A DNA stretch of 64,000 nucleotides from Bacteroidales bacterium (GTDB lineage Bacteria > Bacteroidota > Bacteroidia > Bacteroidales > P3): contig JAFVBA010000022.1 of NCBI GenBank assembly GCA_017480245.1, positions 1 to 64,000 of the forward strand, given 5' to 3'. The notes under the pieces are model-generated. The model made no database searches. It was not told the origin of the DNA and worked only from the letters and a program-made list of their open reading frames with translations. The translations under genes and the position numbers were made by a program. Of this stretch, positions 42,577-53,400 are shown in pieces (positions within the stretch are counted from its first letter, which is position 1; each line of letters opens with the position of its first letter).

Positions 42577-43013
42577 ATATAGTATTTAGCATGTAGAATG
42601 TAGCATATAACTGAGATATGGAGACAAGAGAATTTTTAGAAGAGAAATTTCTTAATTTTGCGGTCAGAATTGTGAAATTATATAAATATCTTGCAGAAGA
42701 TAAGAAGGAATATGTAATTTCCAAACAGTTATTACGCTGCGGTACAAGTATAGGAGCCAATTTTGCAGAGGCTCAATACGCTATCAGTAACAATGATTTT
42801 CTTGCTAAAACATATATAGCACTTAAAGAAACAAACGAAACAATTTATTGGTTGAAATTATTATACCGTTCAGAAGTGTTATCACAACAAGAATATGAGT
42901 CAATATACAAAGATTGTCAGCAATTATTAAAATTATTAATCTCTATAACTAAAAAAATTAAGGAAAAGTAATCCGCAACTTATATGCTACATACTAAACG
43001 CTACATACTATAT
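42577..43013 (+). mobile_element. Intervening-sequence-like unit: four-helix-bundle gene between 32-bp inverted repeats
   Basis: Left repeat 42577-42608 (ATATAGTATTTAGCATGTAG and onward) and right repeat 42982-43013 (ATATGCTACATACTAAACGC and onward) are inverted copies matching at 28 of 32 positions. Between them lies one complete gene. The design matches 23S rRNA intervening sequences, which carry this same protein family between complementary ends, but here it lies between protein genes. Related solo repeats are at 18543-18624 and 36137-36168. Confidence 0.7.
42618..42971 (+). CDS. Four-helix-bundle protein (23S rRNA intervening-sequence / S23 family)
   Basis: A 117-residue helical protein. 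The family signature is LLRCGTSIGANFAEAQYAIS followed by NDFLAKTYIALKETNETIYW and LKLLYRSEVLS. Members are encoded inside 23S rRNA intervening sequences or at scattered sites in many bacteria; the related Avd protein works in diversity-generating retroelements, binding the reverse transcriptase. No reverse transcriptase or variable repeat is present here. It is wholly enclosed by the inverted 32-bp repeats, supporting a mobile unit. The start ATG at 42618 lies 10 bases after the left repeat. Confidence 0.88.
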   Translation: METREFLEEKFLNFAVRIVKLYKYLAEDKKEYVISKQLLRCGTSIGANFAEAQYAISNNDFLAKTYIALKETNETIYWLKLLYRSEVLSQQEYESIYKDCQQLLKLLISITKKIKEK

Positions 43014-45950
43014 AAAAATATTATTGGTTGGATAGTTTTTCTTCTATCTACGCTTTTGTATATCTTTACAATGTATCCGACAGTTACGTTTTGGGACAGT
43101 GGAGAATTTATTATGTCTTCGCATAATCTGTCAGTAGGTCATCAACCCGGTGCTCCGTTATACCAACTTATAGCATCATTATTATCTTCTCTGTCGTTCG
43201 GTAACGAAAAACTTATTGCTCCGATTGTAAATTCCCTTTCGGCAGTAGCATCGGGCTTAAGTATAATGCTATTGTACCATCTATTTTTATACTTATTCAA
43301 TAAATATTCTCCGAAACCGATAGGAAACACGGCAGCGGCGGTAATGTCTTCCTTAACTTTCGCTTTTACGGATTCTTTTTGGACGCAGGCAGCGGAAGCA
43401 GAGGTTTATTCTCTTTCTTTTCTATTCACAACTCTTTGTCTGCACATAATAATCCAATGGGAAGAAAAGCCTAAAGAAAAATATTTGGTGTTGTTGTCCT
43501 TAGTTTTGGGAATGTCCTACGGAGTTCATCCTCTAACACTTTTAATCATACCCGCAATAGTTTTTATTGTGTGGTTTCATTACCGAAAGATAACAATCAA
43601 AGGAATTATTTACTCAATCCTTATTTCGATTTGTGCGTTGTTTATATTTATGAACGCATTTGATTGGATTGTACAACTGTTAGGTATCTCCGTTTGTGGA
43701 ACACTTGGTGTTATATTAATATTGTGCGGCGGATTATTGTACTTATCTTACCGCAAACGACTTGCCCTGTTAAACAGTATAATATTCTGTTTTTTATTTT
43801 TCTTTATCGGTTGTTCTTCTTACGCAGTTATTGCAATAAGAAGCCATCAACCTTTGCCGATGAACGAATACGCCGCCGATACTTCCGCAAGTATGCACGA
43901 CTATATCACACGCCAATCTTATATTCATGCACCTTTGATTTACGGAGCGTATTATACGGCTCTGCCTGCGGAGGATTTCAAAATTAATAAGGACAAAATA
44001 GAACCTGTTTTCAACAAAGAATTTTATACGTTCTTTCCGCGTATGTGGAATTACACCTCTGCATCCTACGAAGACGGATATACTTCTTGGGTAGGCAAAC
44101 CTAAAAATACAGTATTGATAAACGGTGAAGAAAGAGAGAAACCTTCCTTTTGGCAAAACTTACAATTTTTCATCAATTACCAATTCGGTTATATGTATTG
44201 GCGTTATTTAATGTGGAACTTCTCAGGAAGAACTAACGATATTCAAGGCTACGGAGATATAACGGGAGGACAATGGCAGACAGGGTGGTTTCATACCGAT
44301 AAACTGCTCGGTGTGTATGAAGGAAAGACTTTTCAAAGCACGGAAAACAAAGCCAACAACCGTTATTTTGCAATTCCGTTAATTCTTTGCTTAATCGGAG
44401 TTTTCTATCATATAATTAAGGACAGCAAACGCTTTCTTTTTGTCGGTACAATCTTTATTATGTACAGCGTTGCGATAGTTGTCTATACCAATGTGGCAGC
44501 TTATGAACCAAGAGAGAGAGATTATGTTTTTTTACCTTCATTTATGGCGGTCAGTATATGGATTGGAATAGGGATGTTAGGTATTTCGCAAATAATTGCA
44601 AATATCATCAGAGTAAAACACCCGCGCTATATCCTGCCTGTATTTCTTATTGTGCCGATATGGATGTTTATTCAAAACATTAATGACCACAGCCATCGCC
44701 ATAACTACACTGCGAGAAATTTTGCAGTATCTATGCTGAATTCTTGCGATAAAGATGCAATACTTTTCGTTGATGGCGACAATGATACTTATTCACTTTG
44801 GTACGCACAGCACGTTGAGAAAATAAGAACGGATGTTCGAGTAATAAACCGCCAAATGCTTAACAACGATTATTATATCAATCTGTTGAAATCCCCGATG
44901 TATGACAACAAACCGCTTAATATGGCATTTACTTACCAAGATTACAAAACTGGAGTGATGGATGAGGTTCAGTTGTTGCCTAATTTTGATACAATATCCC
45001 TTGCTAAAGCGGTGCAATTGGTAAAAGATGACAAAACTCCCGATATGAAATTGGGTAATCACGTAAAAAATCTTCATTATAATAAATTCCTTGCAGCCAT
45101 TGACGGAAAAGATATTGTATTTACAATAAATGACGGAGTGATAAGCAAAAGCGATATGATTATTATGGATATTATCGCTTCCAACAGCGAAAGACCCGTT
45201 TATTTTTCCTCATATTCCAATACCGATTTCTTATCTTTGGACGATTATCTGTCATTGGAAGGTTTTGCATACAGACTTACAAACAAGATTACTTCGCAAA
45301 ATCCGTTTGACAACATCAATGCGGATAAGATGTACTCAAATATGATGCACGATTTTGAATTTTATAATTTCAAAAACAATATTTATTTCAACGAAACCGA
45401 AAGAAACATTATCTCTTTGTATATAGAAAATGCAGGAATGTTGGCTTACAAACTTATTCAGTCGGAAGAATATGATAAAGCCCTTGCTTTGATTAACAAA
45501 ATCACAAATGACATTCCTTACAGCATACATTCCTATCCTCTGACACTCGCAGATTTTGCCGCTATGCAATACTTGCTCGGCAATAAACAGCAATCGCAGG
45601 ATATGATGAAGAGAAGTCTTAAGAATTTTAGAACTTATATTGACAGATACAATATCGGAACTATCCGTTTCCAAGCTCAGAACCGTTTGGAGGCTGCAAA
45701 ACAAATTGCTTACTATCTTAATTTGTGTATTATGTGCGAAAATTGGGGTATTGAGGATTTGCGTATTGATATTTCCGAAACATTTTTCTCTCTTATCCGT
45801 CCTTATCTTGAAATTTCCTACCGTCAAAAGAAGATTATGTTACTTGACGAGGATTGGTACGCAGAAGAAATTGACAAAATGGATGATTTGATTAACCAAA
45901 TAAAAGATTTCGCTTCCCATTACGAAGAAGAAATCCCCGAATACGAATAA
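42984..45950 (+). CDS. DUF2723 membrane protein (TMEM260-like glycosyltransferase family)
   Basis: A 988-residue protein with about ten N-terminal membrane helices and a large C-terminal extracytoplasmic domain. The landmark is MYPTVTFWDSGEFIMSSHNL, the W-D-x-G-E-F-I motif that in DUF2723 proteins contains the catalytic-type Asp-Glu pair of GT-C enzymes, then GHQPGAPLYQLIASL. The human relative TMEM260 is a protein O-mannosyltransferase; a role in protein O-glycosylation here is inference. C-terminal repeats around residues 790-960 look TPR-like (YDKALALINKITNDI). The first ten codons lie within the right 32-bp repeat (42982-43013), so the native start seems replaced. Confidence 0.83.
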   Translation: MLHTKRYILYKNIIGWIVFLLSTLLYIFTMYPTVTFWDSGEFIMSSHNLSVGHQPGAPLYQLIASLLSSLSFGNEKLIAPIVNSLSAVASGLSIMLLYHLFLYLFNKYSPKPIGNTAAAVMSSLTFAFTDSFWTQAAEAEVYSLSFLFTTLCLHIIIQWEEKPKEKYLVLLSLVLGMSYGVHPLTLLIIPAIVFIVWFHYRKITIKGIIYSILISICALFIFMNAFDWIVQLLGISVCGTLGVILILCGGLLYLSYRKRLALLNSIIFCFLFFFIGCSSYAVIAIRSHQPLPMNEYAADTSASMHDYITRQSYIHAPLIYGAYYTALPAEDFKINKDKIEPVFNKEFYTFFPRMWNYTSASYEDGYTSWVGKPKNTVLINGEEREKPSFWQNLQFFINYQFGYMYWRYLMWNFSGRTNDIQGYGDITGGQWQTGWFHTDKLLGVYEGKTFQSTENKANNRYFAIPLILCLIGVFYHIIKDSKRFLFVGTIFIMYSVAIVVYTNVAAYEPRERDYVFLPSFMAVSIWIGIGMLGISQIIANIIRVKHPRYILPVFLIVPIWMFIQNINDHSHRHNYTARNFAVSMLNSCDKDAILFVDGDNDTYSLWYAQHVEKIRTDVRVINRQMLNNDYYINLLKSPMYDNKPLNMAFTYQDYKTGVMDEVQLLPNFDTISLAKAVQLVKDDKTPDMKLGNHVKNLHYNKFLAAIDGKDIVFTINDGVISKSDMIIMDIIASNSERPVYFSSYSNTDFLSLDDYLSLEGFAYRLTNKITSQNPFDNINADKMYSNMMHDFEFYNFKNNIYFNETERNIISLYIENAGMLAYKLIQSEEYDKALALINKITNDIPYSIHSYPLTLADFAAMQYLLGNKQQSQDMMKRSLKNFRTYIDRYNIGTIRFQAQNRLEAAKQIAYYLNLCIMCENWGIEDLRIDISETFFSLIRPYLEISYRQKKIMLLDEDWYAEEIDKMDDLINQIKDFASHYEEEIPEYE

Positions 45951-45967
45951 TAAAACAACAAAATAAT

Positions 45968-47191
45968 ATGACACAGCAAAAATATAACTTAAGAGGAGTT
46001 TCTGCAAAGAAAGAAGATGTACATAATGCGATAAAAAACATTGACAAAGGGTTATTTCCTAATGCGTTTTGCAAAGTTATCCCCGACATATTAGGCGGCG
46101 ATAAAGATTTTTGCAACATAATGCACGCAGACGGGGCAGGCACGAAAAGTTCTTTGGCTTATATGTATTGGAAACTTACAGGCGATTTGTCAGTATGGAA
46201 AGGCATTGCGCAGGATGCAGTTGTTATGAATACCGATGACCTTTTGTGTGCAGGCGTTACTGACAATATTCTTCTGTCTTCCACTATCGGAAGAAACAAA
46301 GGACTAATCCCCGGCGAAGTTATCAAAGCCGTTATAGAGGGAACTGAAGAATTTTTGCAGAAAATGCGCGATATGGGAGTGGGTATTCACTCTACGGGCG
46401 GAGAAACCGCAGACGTGGGCGATTTGGTACGAACTATTATCGTGGATAGCACCGTTACGGCAAGAGCAGAAAGAAACGAGATTGTCAGTGCGGATATTCA
46501 AGACGGCGATGTGATTGTTGCTTTGGCATCTTTCGGTCAGGCTACATACGAAACGGAATATAACGGCGGAATGGGCAGTAACGGACTGACGAGTGCAAGA
46601 CATGACGTTTTTGAACACGCACTGAAAGAAATGTTCCCTGAAAGTTTTGACACCAATTTGCCTGACGAAGTCGTATATTGCGGTAAAATGAAACTTTTGG
46701 ACGAAATCGAAGTAAAAAATGAACAATTCGGTAACGTGTATTCAACACTAAATCCTGAACTTTCAACATTTACCACCACCGCAGGCAAACTTTTCTTATC
46801 GCCTACCAGAACTTATGCTCCTGTTATTGCAAAACTGCTTAAAGAGTACAGAAAAGAAGTTCATGCGTTGATACATTGCACGGGCGGAAGTATGGGTAAA
46901 GTGCTTAACTTCTGTGATAATGTTCATATTATCAAAGATAACTTGTTCCCTTTGCCTCCTTTGTTTGATATGATAGAAAAACAATCCGCAACAGAGCGTC
47001 AGGAAATGTACCAAGTATTCAATATGGGACAGCGTATGGAGATTTACTGCACTAAGGAGGTTGCAAACGATATTATAGCGTTAAGCGAAAGTTTCAATAT
47101 CGCTGCACGTATTAGCGGAAGGGTAGAAAAATCCGATAAAACCTTTGTTACCATCAAAGATGACAAAGGAGAATACGAATATTTGAAATAA
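45968..47191 (+). CDS. purM: Phosphoribosylformylglycinamidine cyclo-ligase (AIR synthetase)
   Basis: A 407-residue PurM-fold enzyme of purine synthesis that closes the imidazole ring of AIR using ATP. Features: MHADGAGTKSSLAYMYWKLT (the D-G-x-G-T-K motif), DAVVMNTDDLLCAG, STIGRNKGLIPGEVIKAVIE, GIHSTGGETADVGDLVRTII, and GMGSNGLTSARH. It is longer than the E. coli enzyme and of the type seen in Bacteroidota. It starts 17 bases after the DUF2723 gene. A strong terminator follows. Confidence 0.88.
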   Translation: MTQQKYNLRGVSAKKEDVHNAIKNIDKGLFPNAFCKVIPDILGGDKDFCNIMHADGAGTKSSLAYMYWKLTGDLSVWKGIAQDAVVMNTDDLLCAGVTDNILLSSTIGRNKGLIPGEVIKAVIEGTEEFLQKMRDMGVGIHSTGGETADVGDLVRTIIVDSTVTARAERNEIVSADIQDGDVIVALASFGQATYETEYNGGMGSNGLTSARHDVFEHALKEMFPESFDTNLPDEVVYCGKMKLLDEIEVKNEQFGNVYSTLNPELSTFTTTAGKLFLSPTRTYAPVIAKLLKEYRKEVHALIHCTGGSMGKVLNFCDNVHIIKDNLFPLPPLFDMIEKQSATERQEMYQVFNMGQRMEIYCTKEVANDIIALSESFNIAARISGRVEKSDKTFVTIKDDKGEYEYLK

Positions 47192-47220
47192 GAAATTAGA
47201 GGTATCACATCCTATAAAAA

Positions 47221-47277
47221 TAATCACGCAAAAGAATTGAGTAATCTCACATTTTATTCAATTCTTTTGCGTGATTA
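47221..47277. terminator. Terminator after purM
   Basis: A perfect 20-bp inverted repeat, TAATCACGCAAAAGAATTGA at 47221-47240 and its complement at 47258-47277, around a 17-base loop. It lies 30 bases after the purM stop. The remaining bases up to 47479 hold only a promoter. Confidence 0.75.
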
Positions 47278-47393
47278 GTAAAATGTTATATGATAGTGTG
47301 TTACTAAGGTGAAATACAGTTGTGATAATTTAATAAAGTATATTTGATTTTCAATTGTTTAAGAAATTTAATAGTTAAATTGGTTTTAATTTA

Positions 47394-47425
47394 TTTGGTT
47401 GTGTTAAAAATAATTAATACCTTTG
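47394..47425 (+). promoter_or_regulatory. Promoter of the giant T9SS protein
   Basis: TTTG at 47394-47397, 20 bases, then TACCTTTG at 47418-47425: a complete match to the Bacteroidota -33/-7 consensus. The leader to the ATG at 47480 would be about 48 bases. Confidence 0.75.
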
Positions 47426-47479
47426 CCGCAAGTTTTGATAAAAAATTAAAATAAATGTATAATTAATACCAGTTTCACA

Positions 47480-50400
47480 ATGAAAAAACATTTTTTAAGC
47501 GTCTTATTGGCAGTCTTTTTAGCCATAAGTTTGAGCGCACAAGAGGAGGTAACCATAGGAAATGGTTCTACAACGTCTTATCAAGTACCGATAAATTTGG
47601 AATGGGAATATTCCGCATCCCAAATGTTGTATTTAGCTGATGAAATCGGCACTACGGGAAAGATAGGTAAGATTTCTTATTGGTCTAATAAAACAGGAGG
47701 AAACAGAATTGTAAAAGTCTACATGGCTATGTCTGATATTACCTCCTTAAGTTCATCAACTGTTATGGATGTTAGCAACATGACGTTGGTTTATTCAGGT
47801 ACGATAAGTGTTATCGCTAATGATTGGACAGATATTGAACTAACAACTCCGTTTAATTATTCAGGTAATAACCTTGTTATAGACATCCAGGACATAACAG
47901 GAGATTGGGTTTCTAATACTCCTTACTGGAAAGTTGATGATAAGTCAGGTCGTGTTTTTAAAAACTATGATGAGGATGGGGAAGTGTCAGCAAAGAATGG
48001 CTCTTCTTATGATTATCTTCCGCAAATCAAAATTACTTTTGCAGCAGAAGGAGATTGTCTTGCTGTAATGGGAAATGTATCTGTAACCAACTTATCTTCC
48101 AGTGGTGCAAAACTGTCTTGGACAGATGTAGAGGAAGGGGCTGCTTATCAATTGCAGTATAAAAAATCTAATCAGAATTGGGAAGATATTACTCAAACTA
48201 TAGATGTAACTTCTAATTCTTATGAGTTTGAAGGAACATTGGATGATAATACGGAATACAATGTACGTATCCGTCATAATTGTATTACAGAGCAGTCTTC
48301 TTGGAAAAATGTTTCTTTCAAAACTAATTGTGTGTCCATTGTTGTAAGTGATAATGACCCTTACTCTGAAAGTTTTGATGATGCAAGTTCTCTTAATTGT
48401 TGGTCGCAAAATTCTTTAGGTAGTTGGACAATCAGCAGTGGCGCATTGCATCATGATGGCGGAACTAATACGGAAGAGATTCTTTCTCCTGTATTTAACT
48501 TGACAGGTTTAACAACTCCTTATATTCAATTTGAACATAAACAACAACCTTACTGGGGATATAATAGTGGAATTACTGTCTATTATCGTACTTCTTCAGA
48601 TTCTCCTTGGATTCAGTTTGCTTCTTTCCAGGATACTCAAGCTGATTTCAAGAAAGATTCTTTAGGCTTACCTTATGCTTCATCTTCATATCAATTGAAG
48701 TTTGAATTTAACGCCAGTTACGGAAGTGTAAGTATTGATAACCTAATAATCTATAACCAGACAAATGTTGCCGAGTGTTCCGCCCCAATAGCTGTAACTG
48801 TGTCAAATGTTACTACCACAACGGCGGATGTTTCTTGGTACCAAATGGGAAACGGGTCTGAATGGAAGATATATTACAAGAAAAGTTCCTCATCTTCTTG
48901 GGAAGATCTTATTCAATCTTTCGAAATGCCTACAACTATAGATGATTTAACTCCGTCCAGTTCTTATGATTTGTATGTTGCTCTTGTTTGTGACGGAGAA
49001 GAAGCAGCAAGTGATATAATTACTTTCAATACAGTTTGTTCTGCTTTAACTGCAAACGAACTTCCGATATCAAATGATTTTGAAACAGAAGAGGTAGTCC
49101 CTCATTGTTGGACATTAGTGAATGGAGAGGCTGATATCTTTAGTTATGATCCAAATACAGGAAAGCAACATTTGTTTGTATTAACTTCTTCGGGTAATGA
49201 TTTCATATTGTCTTTACCTGGTTATTCTGAAGATATATCTCAATTGCAACTTTCTTTCTTTGGAAAGGCATTCCTTGCCTACTCAGAGACCGTTAATGTT
49301 ACAATACAGATAGGAGTTTCAACTGACTTGACAGATACAACCAATTTTGCGGAAATTGTTTCTTGGCAGGGTTCTCAAATTTCAGCTGAAGAATATACAG
49401 AATTTACAGCTTCTTTTGCAAATGTATTTACTTTGAATCCTACATTGGAACAATACGCTGCAGTATATTATCCTGTTATACGTATTGTTAATGGTACGGG
49501 AGATTATTTTTGTATTGATGATATTACTTTGGAAGAAATTCCGACGTGTCCTAAAGCAACGGATTTAGCCGTAATGGAAGTTGAAGGAGATAAGATTACT
49601 GTTACTTGGAGTCAAAGTGATGAGGAAGATGTAGCTTCTTATAATGTTTATTACCGTTTGCAAGGTACTGCTGCATGGAGCGCTCCTCAGACTGTAACGC
49701 AGAAGACTGCAACTATTGAAAATCTTACACCTTCTACAACATATGAAATATATGTACAAACCGTTTGTGATGAAGAAAGTAATGATTCATCCAATATTCT
49801 AACGGCTAAAACTGCTTGTTCAGCTTTTGATGTTCCATGGAGTACTTCTTTTGAAACAGATGATGCTTATGAACTTCCTAATTGTTGGACTTTATTGAAT
49901 GGCTATACTAATTCTTACGGGGATGTTTATCCGTACATATTCCAATCTTCTTACAGTTCGTATGCAGGAGAAAAATGTTTGTATTTATACGCTTTTTATT
50001 CTCCTAATATATTGGCTTTACCGTTATTTACTACGGATGTAAAGAGTCTTCAATTGACATTCCAATCAAGACCTACTAATATTAAATCTGCAGGAAGTAT
50101 ATCTGTATGTGTTACAAACAATATTTCCGATACAAACAATTTAGAATATGTTTGGACAAAGAATTGTTCTGAGTATGCAAGTGCGGTATATACGAAAGAG
50201 GTTATTAATTTTAATAATATAACCACTACCGGCGACAATATTTATATTGTTATTGTTCATCAAAACGGTTCTTATTGGTATATAGATGACGTTAAAGTTG
50301 ATGTTCTTCCGGATTGTGATGCTGCAACTAATATTACTATGAGTGATATTAGTCCTACTTCTGCCGTAATCACTTGGAAACAGGAGGATGAAGGCATTAC

Positions 50401-53400
50401 TGCTTGGAAAGTTTGCTACAAGAGTTCTACTCAGACGTCTTGGACAAATGTAGATGTAACTTGTTCTACTGTAAATACGGAGTGTGATGATTCTTTACAT
50501 ACCACTTCTTATATTCTTGAGAATTTAACTCCTGATGTTACCTATGATATATATGTAGCAAGTATGTGCGGAGAGAATAATCCTTCTTCGGATATTATTT
50601 CTTTTAAGACTTTATGCAACACGGTAGTTGTAACGGACGAAAGCGAATACACGGAACCGTTTGCTTCAGAGTCAGCATTAAGTTGTTGGCAATTATCTTC
50701 GACAAGTTCTTACAGCAAACTTGAATATTATAACGGAACATTGGATATACCGGATTATTCTTCGGCAAAGGCTTCTGCAATTACTCCTTTGTTTGACATA
50801 TCTGCCGTAACTACTCCTTATTTGAAGTACAAATATAAACTACCTGTAAGGAACAACGGAAGTAATCAATATGTAGATAAATTTACAGTTTATTACCGCA
50901 CTTCAGTAAGCGAATCCTGGAAAGAACTTAAGGATTATACAGAACAACAAAATGTGTTAGTTCAAGATTCTGTGGCATTACCTGAAGCATCTCAGACTTA
51001 TCAACTTCGTTTCTATTTTGAAGGAAAGAACGGTGGAGGATTAACTATTGATGATGTTTCTGTTTATAATGAATTGAATCCTCCTTCTTGTGTTGCGGCA
51101 ATGCAAATAGCAGTTACGGAGATAGAAAAGAATAGTGCTACTATTACTTGGATGCAACCAGACAACAGTTCTTCTTGGAATGTATATTATAAGAAAGTTA
51201 CCGATACAGATTATGAATATACTTCAGTTACTGAGACAAGTTTTACAATTACAGAATTGGAATCCAATACCTATTATAATGTTTATATAGAAACAGATTG
51301 CGGTGTAGAAGATAATCCTGTTTCGGATGTGATTAGCTTCAAAACAGACTGCGATGCTATTACAGTTACTGAAGAAAATCCATACATAGAGGGCTTTGAA
51401 TCCTATACAGCAGATTCTTTGTCTTCTCCTGATTGCTGGGCAAAAGTTCGGGAAGGCAAATCGTCAATGAGAATACAAGTAAATACGACTACAAACAAAA
51501 TATCGGGTTCAAAAGTATTGACTTTAAGAGCAGGAAAAGCCAATAAAGTTGCTATTATTGCATTACCTGAATTTACAAATGACCTTAATACTTTGGCTGT
51601 ATCATTCTATTTACGTTCTTCAAGTGCAAACAATGCAGGAACTTTAAGTTTCGGTTATATAACAGACCTATCTGACACTTCAACATTTGTTGCTTTGAAA
51701 TCATTTCCGAAAACTCAAAATACTTGGTTGTTGGAAAATCTTTATATGGACGATTTTGCTGCAGTTTTGGACGGAGTAAATGATGCTTATTTTGCATTCC
51801 GTCATGACAATTCAGAATATGCAGGTTCTTCATACGAACAATTCTTTATTGATTCCGTTGCTGTTAGTTTAATTCCTGCATGTAAAGAAATAACTGGCGT
51901 AACTGTAAGTGATATTGACGCAAACTCTGCAAAGATTACTTGGAACGGAAGCGCTCAATCTTATAAGGTAAAAGTTTCTAACGGAAACACTGTAGCTTAT
52001 GAGAATGATACTTGTTCTGTTACTGAAATAGAAGTAAATACTTTAATCCCGGCTACATCTTATACGGTAAGTGTTCAAGGTGTTTGCTCAGATACGACAA
52101 CATCTGTGGTATCAAAGACATTCGTTACTTCTTGCGTTGCATTGACTGAAGCAGATTTACCTAAGACTTGGGATTTCGAAACAGACAATACTGCAGGAAC
52201 TGCATCTTATCCTCTTCCTACTTGTTGGAAACGAACCAACGGTACTTATCCTTATATATATAATTATAGTACTTATGCCAACAACGGCACACGTTCATTG
52301 TATTTCTACTATGGTAGTTCTTCTTATACCGGAGTTATGACTGCTTTAGATGATGAAATAGATATGACTAAGGTTAAATTGTCGTTGTATGCAAGGGCAA
52401 GCAATGTTGCAGATTACTATACTACAACATTGGAAGTCGGAGTTATGACAGACCCTACCGATACTAATTCATTCGAACAGATTGCTTCAACAGGTAATCT
52501 TTCCAACAGCTATGAGTTGTATGAATTTTCTTTTGAAGATTATCAAGGCTCAGGTCATTATATTGCATTCAGAACTCAAGATAATGATTGGTATGTTTGT
52601 GTTGATGACGTAACATTAAGTTTGGATAATCCTATAATCTGTGATGCGCCTACGGATTTGGCGGTTACAGATTCTACCGAGACTTCTATAACTGTTACTT
52701 GGAACGGTACAGCTGCTAAATATAATGTTCAGCGTGATGAAGAAGCTGCAGTAGAGGTAACAACCAATACATATACATTCACTGGTTTGACAGCAGGTAC
52801 TTCTTACAGTATAAAAGTTCAGGCAGTTTGCGATAATAATGTAACATCCGAATGGACAGAATCATTATCTGCCCAGACGATTAAACTTTGCAACAAACCA
52901 ACATCAATAAGTACGAATGCCGTAACATCAACAACGATAACAATATCTTGGAACGGTGAGGCTGCTACTTATGATGTTCAGTTGAACAGCGAAGAAATTC
53001 AAAACATAACAGCAACTACATATACGTTTGATAACTTAACACCTAATACTGTATATTCTATCAAATTGCGTTCAAATTGCGGCAATAATATCTCAGATTG
53101 GGTTCCTTTGTCTATAAAAACTGCAGAACAACAGGCTGAACCTGACGAACCTATAGTAACAACAGGCAATGCAACCACAACAACCACAACAGCTGTATTG
53201 AATGCAACAGTAGTGAAAGGTAAATCTGCGATAGTTGCTTCAGGATTCAAATACAGAAAAGCAAATGAAGATTCTTGGACAAATGAAGTTGAAGCAGAAG
53301 TACAGGCTTCTGGATTGATGTCTGAGGAGATTACAGGATTGGAAGAAGAAACGGAATATGAATTTATGGCTTTTGTTAAGACAGAAGACGGAAAAGATTA

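Noticed and set aside
42618-42971. Diversity-generating retroelement
   Set aside because: The four-helix-bundle protein is related to Avd, but there is no reverse transcriptase and no template/variable repeat pair within the window.
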